NCBI GenBank assembly: GCA_041402125.1
Contig: JAWKSY010000001.1
Coordinates: 372,001 to 436,000 of the forward strand
Direction of reading: 5' to 3'
DNA length: 64,000 nt
From: JAWKSY01 sp041402125
GTDB lineage: Bacteria > Planctomycetota > GCA-002687715 > DRQF01
In this document: piece by piece, positions 49,025 through 59,775 of the stretch
Layout of the letters: each line of letters starts with the position of its first letter
Position numbering within the stretch: position 1 is the first letter of the stretch
Made by a program: the position numbers and the translations under genes
The notes under the pieces: model-generated
The model's input: only the letters and a program-made list of their open reading frames with translations
The model's database searches: none
Told to the model about the DNA's origin: nothing

Positions 49025-49953
49025 TTCCCTTCCGCGGGGCGGCGCCGCGCGAGCTCGGCGAGGAGGGCCTCGTCCTTCGCGGCCCGCGCCCGCCTCTCGA
49101 TCTCGTCGAGGCCGGCCCGGGCCTGGACCTCGCCGGGGCTCGCCTCGAGCGCGGCGAGGAGGTAGTCGAGCGCCTCCCGGAGGCGACCGGCGTTCAATGC
49201 ACCGTAGCCGAGCGCGACGCGCCCGGCCGCGAGCAGTCGCGCGCGATCCGCCGCCTCGGCCGCGCGCTGGAGCGACTGGTACTCGCGCGCCCAGCGCGCG
49301 GCCTCGTCCCGTCGACGCGCCTTCGCGGCCAGGCGGGAGAGCAGGTAGCGCGACGGGGCGTGAGCGGCGTCGAGCGCGGCGGCGCGCTCGGCGCCGCGAC
49401 GCGCGGCCTCGTCCTCGCCGGCGCGGAAGTCGAGCTGGGCGCGCTCGTAGAGGGCCTCGACCCGATCCGGCCCGAGCGCCAGGCAGCGATCGAGGAGATC
49501 CCGGGCCTCCGCGGCGCGACCCCGACGGGCCGCGAGGATGCCCGCGCGCAGGAGCACCTCGGGATCGCGCGGCGCGAGCTCGAGGGAACGCGCGAAGGCG
49601 GTCGCCGCCTCGTCGGGACGCTCGAGCGCCTCGAGCACCCGCGCCCGGAGATGGTGGGTCTGGGCGTCCCGGTCGTCGAGCGCGAGCGAGGCGTCGAAGG
49701 CGGCGAGGGCCCCCACACTGCGGTCCGTCCGCATGAGGACCGCGCCCAGTCCGAAGTGGACCTTGGCGTCGCGAGGCCGGCGACGAACGAGCTCCCGGAA
49801 GCGCGGCTCCGCCTGCCAGTAGAGTCCGCGGCCGAAGAGCGTGCCCGCCTCGCGCCAGAGCTTCTCGTCGGCGGCCGGGTCCTGGACCCCGAAGGCCGAG
49901 GCGACGGAGGCGAGGACCGGGAGGAGGAACGCGACGGCGAGGAGACGCGCCAT
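49021..49953 (-). CDS. Secreted TPR-repeat protein
   Basis: The protein has 310 residues. The signal peptide MARLLAVAFLLPVLASVASAF is followed by roughly six to seven TPR units (for example AKVHFGLGAVLMRTDRSVGA, AQTHHLRARVLEALERPDEA, PEVLLRAGILAARRGRAAEA, VEALYERAQLDFRAGEDEAA). It would sit in the periplasm as a protein-protein interaction scaffold, plausibly for the phosphodiesterase encoded immediately downstream with overlap. It follows the FHA gene by four bases, so it is part of the same transcript. The frame is intact. Confidence 0.85.
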   Translation of the reverse strand: MARLLAVAFLLPVLASVASAFGVQDPAADEKLWREAGTLFGRGLYWQAEPRFRELVRRRPRDAKVHFGLGAVLMRTDRSVGALAAFDASLALDDRDAQTHHLRARVLEALERPDEAATAFARSLELAPRDPEVLLRAGILAARRGRAAEARDLLDRCLALGPDRVEALYERAQLDFRAGEDEAARRGAERAAALDAAHAPSRYLLSRLAAKARRRDEAARWAREYQSLQRAAEAADRARLLAAGRVALGYGALNAGRLREALDYLLAALEASPGEVQARAGLDEIERRARAAKDEALLAELARRRPAEGK

Positions 49954-49957
49954 CGGA

Positions 49958-50431
49958 TCAGTCGAGCAGGCCGCCGGCGTGGCTCCCGGAGGCGTTGGCG
50001 GCGAGTTCGTCCGCCGGGCCGGGGACGCCGCGCGCGGGCTTCACGATGAGGATCTCGCCCTCGCCGAACTCGATCCGGAGACCCTCCCGCCGCGAGCGGA
50101 AGTCGGACAGCACGCGCTTGTCGACGCGGTAGCCGTCCACCGCGGTGCCGTTCGTCGAGAGGTCCTCGACCTCGAGATGATCGGCGTCGAGCAGCGTGAT
50201 CCGGATGTGGCGGCGGCTGATCTTGCGGTAGCTCGGGTGCTGATCGAGCGCCTCGCGACCGAGCTGGAGGCAGGCGTCGCTCCGGGCGACGGAGAGGTCA
50301 CAGGCCCGCGAACGCCCGACGACGACCGACTGCCCGAGCCGGCAGTAGGTCCGCTCGCCGCGGAAGAGCCCGGCCGTGCCTTCGATCTCGGCCGCGAAAC
50401 TCGTGTCGTACTGTGCGTTCTCGATGTCCAT
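49958..50431 (-). CDS. FHA-domain protein
   Basis: The protein has 157 residues. An FHA phosphothreonine-binding domain spans about 25-125: VVVGRSRACDLSV (GR-S core), ISRRHIRITL (SxxH), VEDLSTNGTAVDG (the NG loop). A small segment inserted between strands (DACLQLGREALDQHPSYRK) is unusual. A short Gly/Ala-rich tail follows. It would read phosphorylation by a Ser/Thr kinase; a kinase gene lies just upstream on the same strand (50520-53741). As first gene of the isoprenoid operon it may couple kinase signalling to it. There are 88 bases between it and the kinase gene, with no obvious terminator. Confidence 0.9.
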   Translation of the reverse strand: MDIENAQYDTSFAAEIEGTAGLFRGERTYCRLGQSVVVGRSRACDLSVARSDACLQLGREALDQHPSYRKISRRHIRITLLDADHLEVEDLSTNGTAVDGYRVDKRVLSDFRSRREGLRIEFGEGEILIVKPARGVPGPADELAANASGSHAGGLLD

Positions 50432-50519
50432 GAGCCGGTGGTCAGTTTACGCGGTCTTCACCGCCAGGGCGAATGCTCGCTGCCCCGTTTGTAACCGGTG
50501 AATTCCCGGGGGGTTAGCG

Positions 50520-53500
50520 TCATCGACCGTCACCCGGGTCCTGGCCGAGCCGGCCGGTCACGTCGAGATCGCCGATCCGCCCCGGCATGGGAAAGCGGAT
50601 CTCGAGCGGGCCCGGGGCCAGCGGGCGCTCGAAGACCCGTCGGACGAGGCTTCGACCGTCCACGAGGAGCTCCAGGGCCCGACCCGCCTCCCGCCGACGC
50701 AGCTCGACGCGGTACTCCCGACCGGTGGCGAGGACGAGCTCGGGGGGGCTCGACTGCGCCGCGGCCACGGCCGCGCGATACCCGACGAGCTCCCCGCGCC
50801 AGGCGACGGCCTGTCCGTACTCGCGCATCTCGGACCAGTCGCGCTCGAGACCGTGCCAGGCCTCGGCGAGATGATCGCCGCGGTGGAGGAGCCGCGAGAG
50901 CAGGAGGACCCGCCCCTCGCCGAGCGAGATCGAGAGCCAGCGCGGGGCGGCTTCGCCCTCGCCCTCGGGGCGGAAGGTGAAACCGAGGTCGAGGTCGGCC
51001 TCGGCATCGAAGCCGGGGTCGAAGGCGATCGGGACGAGCTCGTCGGGGCGGATGGAACCGGCCTCGCGACGGACGAGACCTTCCGCCTCGAAGCGATGTC
51101 CGGCCGGCGCCTTCACGAGCCCCCCCGCCTCGAGCCGCGGCCGGAGGTGCACGCGACGCGCGGCCAGGTCGAGGATCTCGATCGAGGCCGACTCGCCGAA
51201 GCGCGCGGCCAGCCCGAGCCGCAGTCCGGCCGCGCGATCGCGTCGCCGGTAGGCCTCGGCCAGCGCCGCGCCGTTCGGCTTCTCGGCTTCGAGGGCCGCG
51301 AGGTCGATCCCGGCGAGGAGGGCGCGGAACCGGACGTCGTCGTCGCGGCGGGCCGCGTCCTCCAGCTCGAAGCGGCGGCGCAGCCGCTCGCGCCCGGCCT
51401 CGTCCCGCACCCGCTCGTCGAACACGAGGGAATGCGCGACGATCTCCTCGATGAACGGAGCCGCGGGATGCGGCGGATCGAGGGAGCGCGCGCGGTCGAG
51501 GAGATCGAGCGCGCCGCCGGGATCCCCCGTCGTGAAGGCCAGCCAGGCCCGCGCGAGGAGCTCGTGCGGACGGGCCGGGGTCGGAGCCTCGAGGGCCAGG
51601 CGCTCGTACCATTCGGACGGCGCGAGCAGCTCGGAGTCAGCGGCGCGTCGAGTCCCTCGGCGACCACGCGCCGGCCGTCCGGGCTCCTCCGGCGGGCCCA
51701 CGACGGCGTCGCGGACGACGCGGCGATCCGCGAGGCGCAGCGTGCCGATGGGCCCGACGGGAAGGGCGGCGAGGCGGGCGCCGAGATCCTGCTCCCAGGC
51801 CGCGGCGAGCGCGAGGACGCGGGCGAGAGCGCGCAGGGACTCCAGCGTCGATCCCGTCCCGTCCTCCACCCCGTCGACGAGATCCTCCGCCCGGTCGGGA
51901 AGGCTCGACAGGGCCTTCGCGAGGAAGGTCCGCGAGTACTCCGGGCGCGGCGGTCGGGGAATCCGCGAGGGATGCGGGGCGTCGAAGGGATCCGCCACGA
52001 AGGAGAGCCCGGGCGCGCGCAGACCCTCGATACTCCTGAGCGTGTTGCGGACCTCGAGGATCGCGGCCCGCGCCGCCGCGTCCGCCGCCGTGATCTGCGC
52101 CCGGAGCTTCTGGCCGCGCGAGCGCGACGCCTCGCCTCCGCGCGCGAGGCGCGGCTCGAGATCCTCGAGCGCGGCGAGCGCGCGCCGGAAGGCCCGCGCG
52201 TCCGCCAGGCCCTCGATGTCGTCGAGGCGCTCGTCGAGACGGCCGTCGCGCTCCTCGCGCACGGCGGTCGCGACGTCGTCGCGCGCCGCGGCGAGGGCGC
52301 CGCGCGAGGCGGAATCCTCGAGACCCGATCGCACGAGGATCTCCTCGAGGCTCGCCGCGATCTCGGCGTCGGTCGGCGCGGGCGTCGCGCGACAGAGGGC
52401 ATCGCCCCGTTCCTCGAGCGAGGCGACGACCTCGGCCACGCGCTCCTCGCGCAGGGTCTCGCGCCTCGTCGCGATCGCCGCGAGGCGATCCAGGCGGGCG
52501 CGATCGAAGGCCTGGCGGCGTCGTTCGGGGATCTCGGCCCAGGGGACGCCGAGCGCGCGCGCCCAGGCCGCGTGAACGCCCTCGTCGAGGGCGGCCGCCG
52601 CCTCGTCGAAGGCCCCGTAGCCGGCGAGACCCTCGGCGCGCGCGAAGACGAGTTCCCGGGCGGCGGCCTCGCGACGGTCGATCTCCGCCGCGCCGGCCTC
52701 GTCCCCCTCGTCCCGATAGAGATTCGCGAGGGGACGGACGGCGAGCGGAGGCGGCTCCTCGACGACGGGCCCGACCTCTCCGCTCCGATCCCTCGCGAGA
52801 TGGATCGCGCCGGCGGTGAGTCCGAGGACGACGGCGGCGATCGCGGCGAGCGCGGCCGTCCGGCGGCGGCGCCCGGCACCCGGCCTCGGCGCCTCCACCG
52901 GCGTCTCGCCGCTGAGCGCGGCGAGCGTGGCGAGGAGCTCGGCGACGTTGGCCGGGCGGTCGTCGGGGTCCTTCGCGAGCAGACGGGCGACGAGCGTCTC
53001 GAAGCCCTCCGACAGCTCGGGGACGAGTTCCCGCGCGGGCGGCGGCGCGTGGTAGAGGATCTTCGTGATGACCTCGGCGACGCGGGGCGCCTCGAAAGCC
53101 GAGGTCCCCGTCGCGAGGTGGTAGAGGGTCGCGCCGAGCGAGAAGAAGTCCGAGCGGATGCTCACGGCATCGGGATCGGTGGCCTGCTCCGGCGCCATGT
53201 AGGCCGGCGTTCCGATCGCGCGACTCTTCGTGCGGTAGCGGGCGTCCCAGGTGACGGTCGCGAGGCCGAAGTCGAGGAGCAGGACCCGCCCCTCTCGATC
53301 GATCATGACGTTGCCGGGCTTGATGTCGCGATGCACGAGACCGTCGGCCTCGAAGCGGAGCAACGCGGTCGCGATCTGCCGGGCGATGTCGAGGACGCGC
53401 GCCTCGTCGAGTCGCCCCTCCGCGGCGAGGATCTCCTTGAGCGTCCGCCCCTCGACCGCGTCCATCGCGAGCCAGCCGCGCCCCTCGTGCACGCCGGCGT

Positions 53501-53741
53501 AGAGGACGCGCACGACGTTCGGGTGATTGCAGCGGGCCGCGAGGCGCGCCTCGCGCAGGATCCGCTCGCGCGCGCGATCGTCGCGAAAGAGATCGGCCCG
53601 CAGCACCTTGAGCGCCACGGGCCGGTCCATGTCGAGCTGCACCGCGCGGTAGACCGTCGCCATCGAGCCGCGGCCGAGGACGCCCTGGATCGCGAAACCC
53701 GGGATCTCGGGGAATCGATCGTGGTCGTCGCGCGAGGTCAT
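50520..53741 (-). CDS. Transmembrane Ser/Thr protein kinase
   Basis: The protein has 1073 residues. The kinase domain spans about 15-275: VLGRGSMATVYRA, Lys45 in VALKVLR, VHRDIKPGNVMI (Asp139, Lys141), DFGLAT (Asp157) and GTPAYMAPE. One membrane helix (about 292-315) precedes a large extracytoplasmic region that is mainly helical, then a C-terminal beta-rich segment of about 200 residues (from GGLVKAPAGHRFEAEGLVRR) reminiscent of concanavalin/LamG or DUF1080-like domains. An external signal probably controls the cytoplasmic kinase. It lies 16 bases after the secreted-protein gene and upstream of an FHA-protein gene, its likely reader. Confidence 0.92.
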   Translation of the reverse strand: MTSRDDHDRFPEIPGFAIQGVLGRGSMATVYRAVQLDMDRPVALKVLRADLFRDDRARERILREARLAARCNHPNVVRVLYAGVHEGRGWLAMDAVEGRTLKEILAAEGRLDEARVLDIARQIATALLRFEADGLVHRDIKPGNVMIDREGRVLLLDFGLATVTWDARYRTKSRAIGTPAYMAPEQATDPDAVSIRSDFFSLGATLYHLATGTSAFEAPRVAEVITKILYHAPPPARELVPELSEGFETLVARLLAKDPDDRPANVAELLATLAALSGETPVEAPRPGAGRRRRTAALAAIAAVVLGLTAGAIHLARDRSGEVGPVVEEPPPLAVRPLANLYRDEGDEAGAAEIDRREAAARELVFARAEGLAGYGAFDEAAAALDEGVHAAWARALGVPWAEIPERRRQAFDRARLDRLAAIATRRETLREERVAEVVASLEERGDALCRATPAPTDAEIAASLEEILVRSGLEDSASRGALAAARDDVATAVREERDGRLDERLDDIEGLADARAFRRALAALEDLEPRLARGGEASRSRGQKLRAQITAADAAARAAILEVRNTLRSIEGLRAPGLSFVADPFDAPHPSRIPRPPRPEYSRTFLAKALSSLPDRAEDLVDGVEDGTGSTLESLRALARVLALAAAWEQDLGARLAALPVGPIGTLRLADRRVVRDAVVGPPEEPGRPARGRRGTRRAADSELLAPSEWYERLALEAPTPARPHELLARAWLAFTTGDPGGALDLLDRARSLDPPHPAAPFIEEIVAHSLVFDERVRDEAGRERLRRRFELEDAARRDDDVRFRALLAGIDLAALEAEKPNGAALAEAYRRRDRAAGLRLGLAARFGESASIEILDLAARRVHLRPRLEAGGLVKAPAGHRFEAEGLVRREAGSIRPDELVPIAFDPGFDAEADLDLGFTFRPEGEGEAAPRWLSISLGEGRVLLLSRLLHRGDHLAEAWHGLERDWSEMREYGQAVAWRGELVGYRAAVAAAQSSPPELVLATGREYRVELRRREAGRALELLVDGRSLVRRVFERPLAPGPLEIRFPMPGRIGDLDVTGRLGQDPGDGR

Positions 53742-53757
53742 GATCCGTCGGAGCGAT

Positions 53758-54756
53758 TCACAGCTTCTTCGCGTGTTCCTTCAGGGCCTTGTCCAGCTCG
53801 GGCAGGGTGACGTTGTAGACCTCCTTGAAGGCCTTCTCCTGCGCTTCCTGCTGCGCCTTCGAGAACGTGGACTCGATCGCCGAGGGCCAGTTGCGGCGGA
53901 CGGCCCGGACCCAGGCGCTGTACTTGCCCGGCTGCGAGCGCATCCAGTCGATGAGGACGTAGCCGGTGTAGAGGTCGACGAGCTTCAGCTCGTGCAGCCG
54001 CGGACGCATGATGCCGGCGACGGTCTTCGCGTTGCCCTTCGCGAAGGAGTCCTTCGAGAGCTCGAGGAACTTCTTGAAGACCTTCTTCGGACCGTCGTCG
54101 ATCTTGAAGGGGGTCGCGCCGTAGGAGTCGCGGGTCGTCGAGCAGACCATCTGGTCCGTGGTCTTGGCCTCGATCCAGGCGCCGGTGAACTCCTCGAGCC
54201 ACGGCGGCACGAAGTTCGCCTTGAAGTGGAGACGGTTGGCGCAGAGGAAGCCCGTCTGGTGCGCGACGACCTGGATGAGGTAGTCGAGATCGTGCGGCTT
54301 GAGGTGGCAGGCGATCATGCGTCGCTGCTGGATCTCGTGGCAGAAGTCCGACTTCTCGTGGTTCTTGACGAACTGCTCCTTGTTCCAGACCGGATAGGTG
54401 TCCGCGTACCACTTGATGTACTGCTTGAAGGCGCCCTTGCTCGGCAGGACGACGATCATCGTCTTCTGGTCCTGCCACAGGTGCTTCCAGCCCTGGACCT
54501 TCGTGTCGACGTTGAAGTTCTCGAAGGCCTCGTCGGCCGTCTTCGACAGCTTCGCCATCGTCGCGGCGGGTTTGCAGCTGCAGAAGGTGAAGTACTTCGA
54601 CTCGAAGAAGTGCATCTTCACGCCGAGGGCTTCGGCGATCTTCTCCACCTCCTTCTCGGCCTTCTCGTCCTTCTTGTCCTGGGCCGGCGCGAGGCCGGCG
54701 ACGAGGGCGAGGAGGGCCGCGGCGAGAAACGGCCGGGCGCAAGACTGGAACGACAT
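53758..54756 (-). CDS. Secreted protein of unknown function
   Basis: The protein has 332 residues. The signal peptide MSFQSCARPFLAAALLALVAGLAPA is long and followed by a charged coil (QDKKDEKAEKEVEKIAEALG). The remaining sequence is a mixed alpha/beta fold rich in aromatic residues and Lys (WKHLWQDQKTMIVVLPSK, AFKQYIKWYADTYPVWNK, VVAHQTGFLCANRLHF, PPWLEEFTGAWIEAKT). It recalls gluzincin-type peptidases by layout, but the HExxH pair is absent (VAHQTG), so no enzyme is claimed. AAGGAG lies nine bases before the ATG. It is sandwiched between a sigma-54 regulator and a kinase gene in one transcription unit. Confidence 0.7.
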   Translation of the reverse strand: MSFQSCARPFLAAALLALVAGLAPAQDKKDEKAEKEVEKIAEALGVKMHFFESKYFTFCSCKPAATMAKLSKTADEAFENFNVDTKVQGWKHLWQDQKTMIVVLPSKGAFKQYIKWYADTYPVWNKEQFVKNHEKSDFCHEIQQRRMIACHLKPHDLDYLIQVVAHQTGFLCANRLHFKANFVPPWLEEFTGAWIEAKTTDQMVCSTTRDSYGATPFKIDDGPKKVFKKFLELSKDSFAKGNAKTVAGIMRPRLHELKLVDLYTGYVLIDWMRSQPGKYSAWVRAVRRNWPSAIESTFSKAQQEAQEKAFKEVYNVTLPELDKALKEHAKKL

Positions 54757-54774
54757 CACCTGAACTCCTTCTTC

Positions 54775-54786
54775 CGGGTATACCCG
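54775..54786. promoter_or_regulatory. Perfect palindrome CGGGTATACCCG upstream of secreted-protein gene
   Basis: This is a 12-base perfect palindrome with an AT centre, 19 bases before the start codon at 54756 and just after the regulator stop (54813). It could be an operator or a hairpin core. The regulator encoded next to it is a sigma-54 activator, but no -24/-12 promoter was recognised nearby. Confidence 0.4.
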
Positions 54787-54812
54787 TATCCGCTCCGACC
54801 GCCGGGCGCGCT

Positions 54813-56771
<1,959 letters not shown>

Positions 56772-56995
56772 CGATCCTGGCTTCCTTCGTGGGGCGCCCG
56801 ATCCCCGCCGCCCGGAGGGGGCGGGCCTCGCGAGCGGTCCCGGAACCGTGGTCGCGCTCGTCTCGTGGCGCCGATCATAGCGGAGACATCGAGCGGACAC
56901 GAACGAATCCCGTGCGGAACCGCGCCCTCTCCGCGGACCGAGAGCAGACGGTCGACGCAAGCCCATTGGAACAACCGGGTTGCGGTGATTCCCGG

Positions 56996-58045
56996 TCAGT
57001 CGGAACGGGCGAGGAGCCCGCGCGCGGCGGCGATCACCTCCGGCACGGAGATGAGATCCATGCACCGGTGGGTGGGCTGCGGGCAGGTCTTCAGGTGGCA
57101 GGGTCCGCAGGGGACGTCGTGGATCAGGACCCGCGATCGCTCGAGGTTCCGGGCCGTCCAACCGGGGTGCGTGGCCCCCATGACGACGACGGTCGGCACC
57201 CCGAGCGCCTGGGCCATCGCGCGCGTGCCGGTGTCGGTGGTGACGAGCAGCGCGAGGTGCGGCAGGAGCGCCTTCAACGGCCCGAGGGGCACCAGATCCC
57301 GGCCCGAGTCCACGACCCGTTCCTTCATCCGACCCGCGATGTCCGCGAGCAGCGGTTCCTCCCCCGGCCCTCCGAGGACGACCGCCACCCCTCCCGTCTC
57401 GTGGACGAGGGCGTCGGCCGCGGCGGCGAAGCGCTCCGGCGACCAGAGCTTCGAGGAGCCGAACTTCGCCCCGGGATTGAGGCCGATGAGCGGCCGGTCG
57501 CCGAGATCGTGACGCTCGAGCCAGGCGCGGGCGAAGGCCTCGTCCTCGGGACGGGCCTCGAGCTCGTAGCGGAGATCGTCCGCCCGCGCTCCGAGCCGCT
57601 CCGCCGCGCGCAGGTAGAAGTCGACCATCGGCTCCGGCTCGCGGTAGCCGAAGCGGGTCTTCGGGCCGCGCGGGAGTCGCTCGGTGAGGAGCGGCGAGCG
57701 CCCTTCCCCGGCGTAGCCGACGCGACGCGGGATCCCGGCGAGGCGCGCCTCGAGGGCGGTGCCCAGCGAGTTCGTGAGGAGGAGGATCGCGTCGTAGTCC
57801 CCGGCCCGGTAGAGCCGCGCCGTGCGCAGCACGCGCCTCATCCCGCGGCCGAGCTCGGGGCCGAGCTCGACGATGCCGTCGATCCGCGACCAGCCCGCGA
57901 GGACCGGAGCGGCGTAGCGCTTGATGGCGAGGTCGATCCGGGCCTCGGGGTGGGCGAGACGGAGGGCGCGGATCGCCGGGGTGGCCATCACGACGTCGCC
58001 GACCCAGTTCGGGCAGCGGACGAGAATGCGGCGGAGCGGCGTCAA
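56996..58045 (-). CDS. waaF: Heptosyltransferase II-like LPS glycosyltransferase
   Basis: The protein has 349 residues, GT9 family. ILVRCPNWVGDVVMATPAIRA at the N-terminus is the strongly conserved WaaF/RfaF start. GLNPGAKFGSSKLWS binds the ADP moiety and TTDTGTRAMAQALGVPTVVV is the second family motif. The C-terminal Cys-rich tail (CGPCHLKTCPQPTHRCM) is usual for waaF. It adds the second heptose to the LPS inner core. The start is TTG at 58045, supported by GAGAAGGA five bases upstream and by the conserved first strand. It is the distal gene of the heptose operon; 32 bases separate it from rfaE2. Confidence 0.9.
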   Translation of the reverse strand: MTPLRRILVRCPNWVGDVVMATPAIRALRLAHPEARIDLAIKRYAAPVLAGWSRIDGIVELGPELGRGMRRVLRTARLYRAGDYDAILLLTNSLGTALEARLAGIPRRVGYAGEGRSPLLTERLPRGPKTRFGYREPEPMVDFYLRAAERLGARADDLRYELEARPEDEAFARAWLERHDLGDRPLIGLNPGAKFGSSKLWSPERFAAAADALVHETGGVAVVLGGPGEEPLLADIAGRMKERVVDSGRDLVPLGPLKALLPHLALLVTTDTGTRAMAQALGVPTVVVMGATHPGWTARNLERSRVLIHDVPCGPCHLKTCPQPTHRCMDLISVPEVIAAARGLLARSD

Positions 58046-58077
58046 CGGCGTCCTTCTCGGGCGGCGCGCGGCCGCGC

Positions 58078-58596
58078 TCAGAACTTGAGGCGGCGGATGC
58101 GCTGGATGAGCTTGCTCGAGGCGTGGTCCTTGGGATCGCCGACGATGGCGATCGAGGCGCCGACCGAGGCGATCGTCTCGCGCTCGGGCACGCTGTCCTC
58201 GGTGTAGTCCGTTCCCTTCGCGACGATGCTCGGCTTCAGCGCGGCGATGAGCTCGTCGCAGGTCGCGTCCTCGAAGCCGATGACGTAGTCGACCCATCGC
58301 AGGGCGGCGATGATCTCCTTGCGCTCCTCGAACTTCTGGATCGGCAGCTTGGGGTTCTTGTACTTGCGGACGGAGGCGTCGGAGTTCACGGCGACGACGA
58401 GGTAGTCACCCCGGCTGCGGGCGTCCTTGAGGCAGCGGATGTGACCGACGTGGAGCAGGTCGAAGGTCCCGTTGGTGAAGACGACGACCTTCCCCTCTTC
58501 CTTGAGGCAGGCGATGATGTCCGCGAGTTCCTCGACGTCATCGATCATCACCGCGAGATCGCCCGCGTTCGTCGCCCGTTTCGTCCCCTTGGCCAC
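58078..58596 (-). CDS. rfaE2: D-glycero-beta-D-manno-heptose 1-phosphate adenylyltransferase
   Basis: The protein has 172 residues. The nucleotidyltransferase signature is FTNGTFDLLHVGHIRCL (HxGH), with a later VAKGTDYTED. It converts heptose 1-phosphate and ATP to ADP-heptose. It is a separate protein here, unlike the fused HldE of enteric bacteria, and is encoded next to the kinase half. GTG at 58596 is preceded by GGGGGAG five bases upstream. An N-terminal extension of about 35 residues precedes the nucleotide-binding strand. Confidence 0.92.
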   Translation of the reverse strand: MAKGTKRATNAGDLAVMIDDVEELADIIACLKEEGKVVVFTNGTFDLLHVGHIRCLKDARSRGDYLVVAVNSDASVRKYKNPKLPIQKFEERKEIIAALRWVDYVIGFEDATCDELIAALKPSIVAKGTDYTEDSVPERETIASVGASIAIVGDPKDHASSKLIQRIRRLKF

Positions 58597-58625
58597 CGTT
58601 CTCCCCCCTGTTCGCTTCCTGGCCT

Positions 58626-59629
58626 TCAACCGCCGATCCGCATCGCCGCGTTGACGAGCTCCGTCGGCGAGACGGTCGCGGCCCCGAGCTTGCCGACCAC
58701 GACGCCGGCTCCGATGTTCGACAGCTCGGCCGCCTCGCGGAAATCGGCTCCCGCCGCGAGCGACAGCGCCAGCAGGCTGACGACCGTATCTCCCGCTCCG
58801 CTCACGTCCGTGACCTCCCCGGGGAGGTCCGCGGCCGGGATGAAGACGGGTTCTTCTCCTCGTTCGAGGAGCATCATCCCGCGGTTGCCGCGGGTCAAGA
58901 GCAAAGCGCCGACATCGAGCATCTCGAGGAGCCGCGGACCCGCGCGGCGACACTCCTCCTCGCTGACGACCGGATGACCGACGAGCGCCTCCGCCTCGGC
59001 GTGATTCGGCTTCGCGATCGAGACGCCGCGCATCATCGGAAGGTCGTAGCGCGAATCGCCGACGACGATCCGGTCCCCGGCGGCCGCGAGCACCGCCTCG
59101 ACGAGGGAGCGGTCGAGGACGCCGTAACCGTAGTCCGAGAGCACGATGGCGTCGGCGCCCGCGAGAAGCTCGGGCAGGGCGCGTCGCAGCTCCTCGCGCG
59201 TCTCGGGGCGCGGCGGCCGGGACGGTTCGCGGTCGATGCGCAGCACCTGCTGTCGCGACCGCCCCTCGGCCCCGACCATCACGCGCGTCTTCGACACCGT
59301 CTCGCCGCCCGCCTCCAGTCAGAGTCCGGAGCAGTCGACCCCCGCTCGGCGAAGCAGGCGGCGAGCGCCCGCCCCGCGTCGTCGTCGCCGACGACGCCGG
59401 CGGCCCCGGTGCGGGCGCCGAGCGCGGCGAGGTTGTTGACGGCGTTGGCGGCCCCGCCGGGGATGCGACGCTCGCCCTCCCAACGGACGACGAGCACCGG
59501 GGCCTCGCGGCTGAGCCGCTCCGGCGCCGCGTCGAGGTAGACGTCGGCCATGAAGTCGCCCACGACGACGACGCGCGCCGACGGAAAGGCGGCCGCGATC
59601 TCGGCGATCCTCTTGGCGGACAGGGTCAA
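58626..59629 (-). CDS. rfaE1: Heptose 7-phosphate kinase (PfkB family), one break in frame
   Basis: This is a PfkB-type sugar kinase: VVVVGDFMADVYLDAAPERLSREAPV and GGAANAVNNLAALGA at the N-terminus, VLSDYGYGVLD, KPNHAEAEALVG and the catalytic SGAGDTVVS in the C-terminal half. The start is TTG at 59629 because GGGGAG lies six bases upstream. The frame is lost near 59330 at a run of G: one extra G restores GVDCSGL. A TGA then remains at 59319-59321 before LEAGGETVSKTRV, so a second error or mutation is implied. The enzyme phosphorylates D-glycero-D-manno-heptose 7-phosphate at C1. Confidence 0.85.
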
Positions 59630-59775
59630 GCGCGTCTCCCCGGGGTCAACGCGAAGATAACAGGCCGGCGCGGATTTGCATGGGGCGTCGACCCGAAACT
59701 CGCACGGGAACGGACCTTCCGCGCCGCGGCCCCTTCGGCGACGCCGCCGGCGGCGCGGCCCGTCCACGACCCGGC

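Noticed and set aside
53758..54756. Metallopeptidase call for the secreted protein
   Set aside because: The zinc-binding HExxH motif is absent (VAHQTG), so the enzyme assignment was not made.
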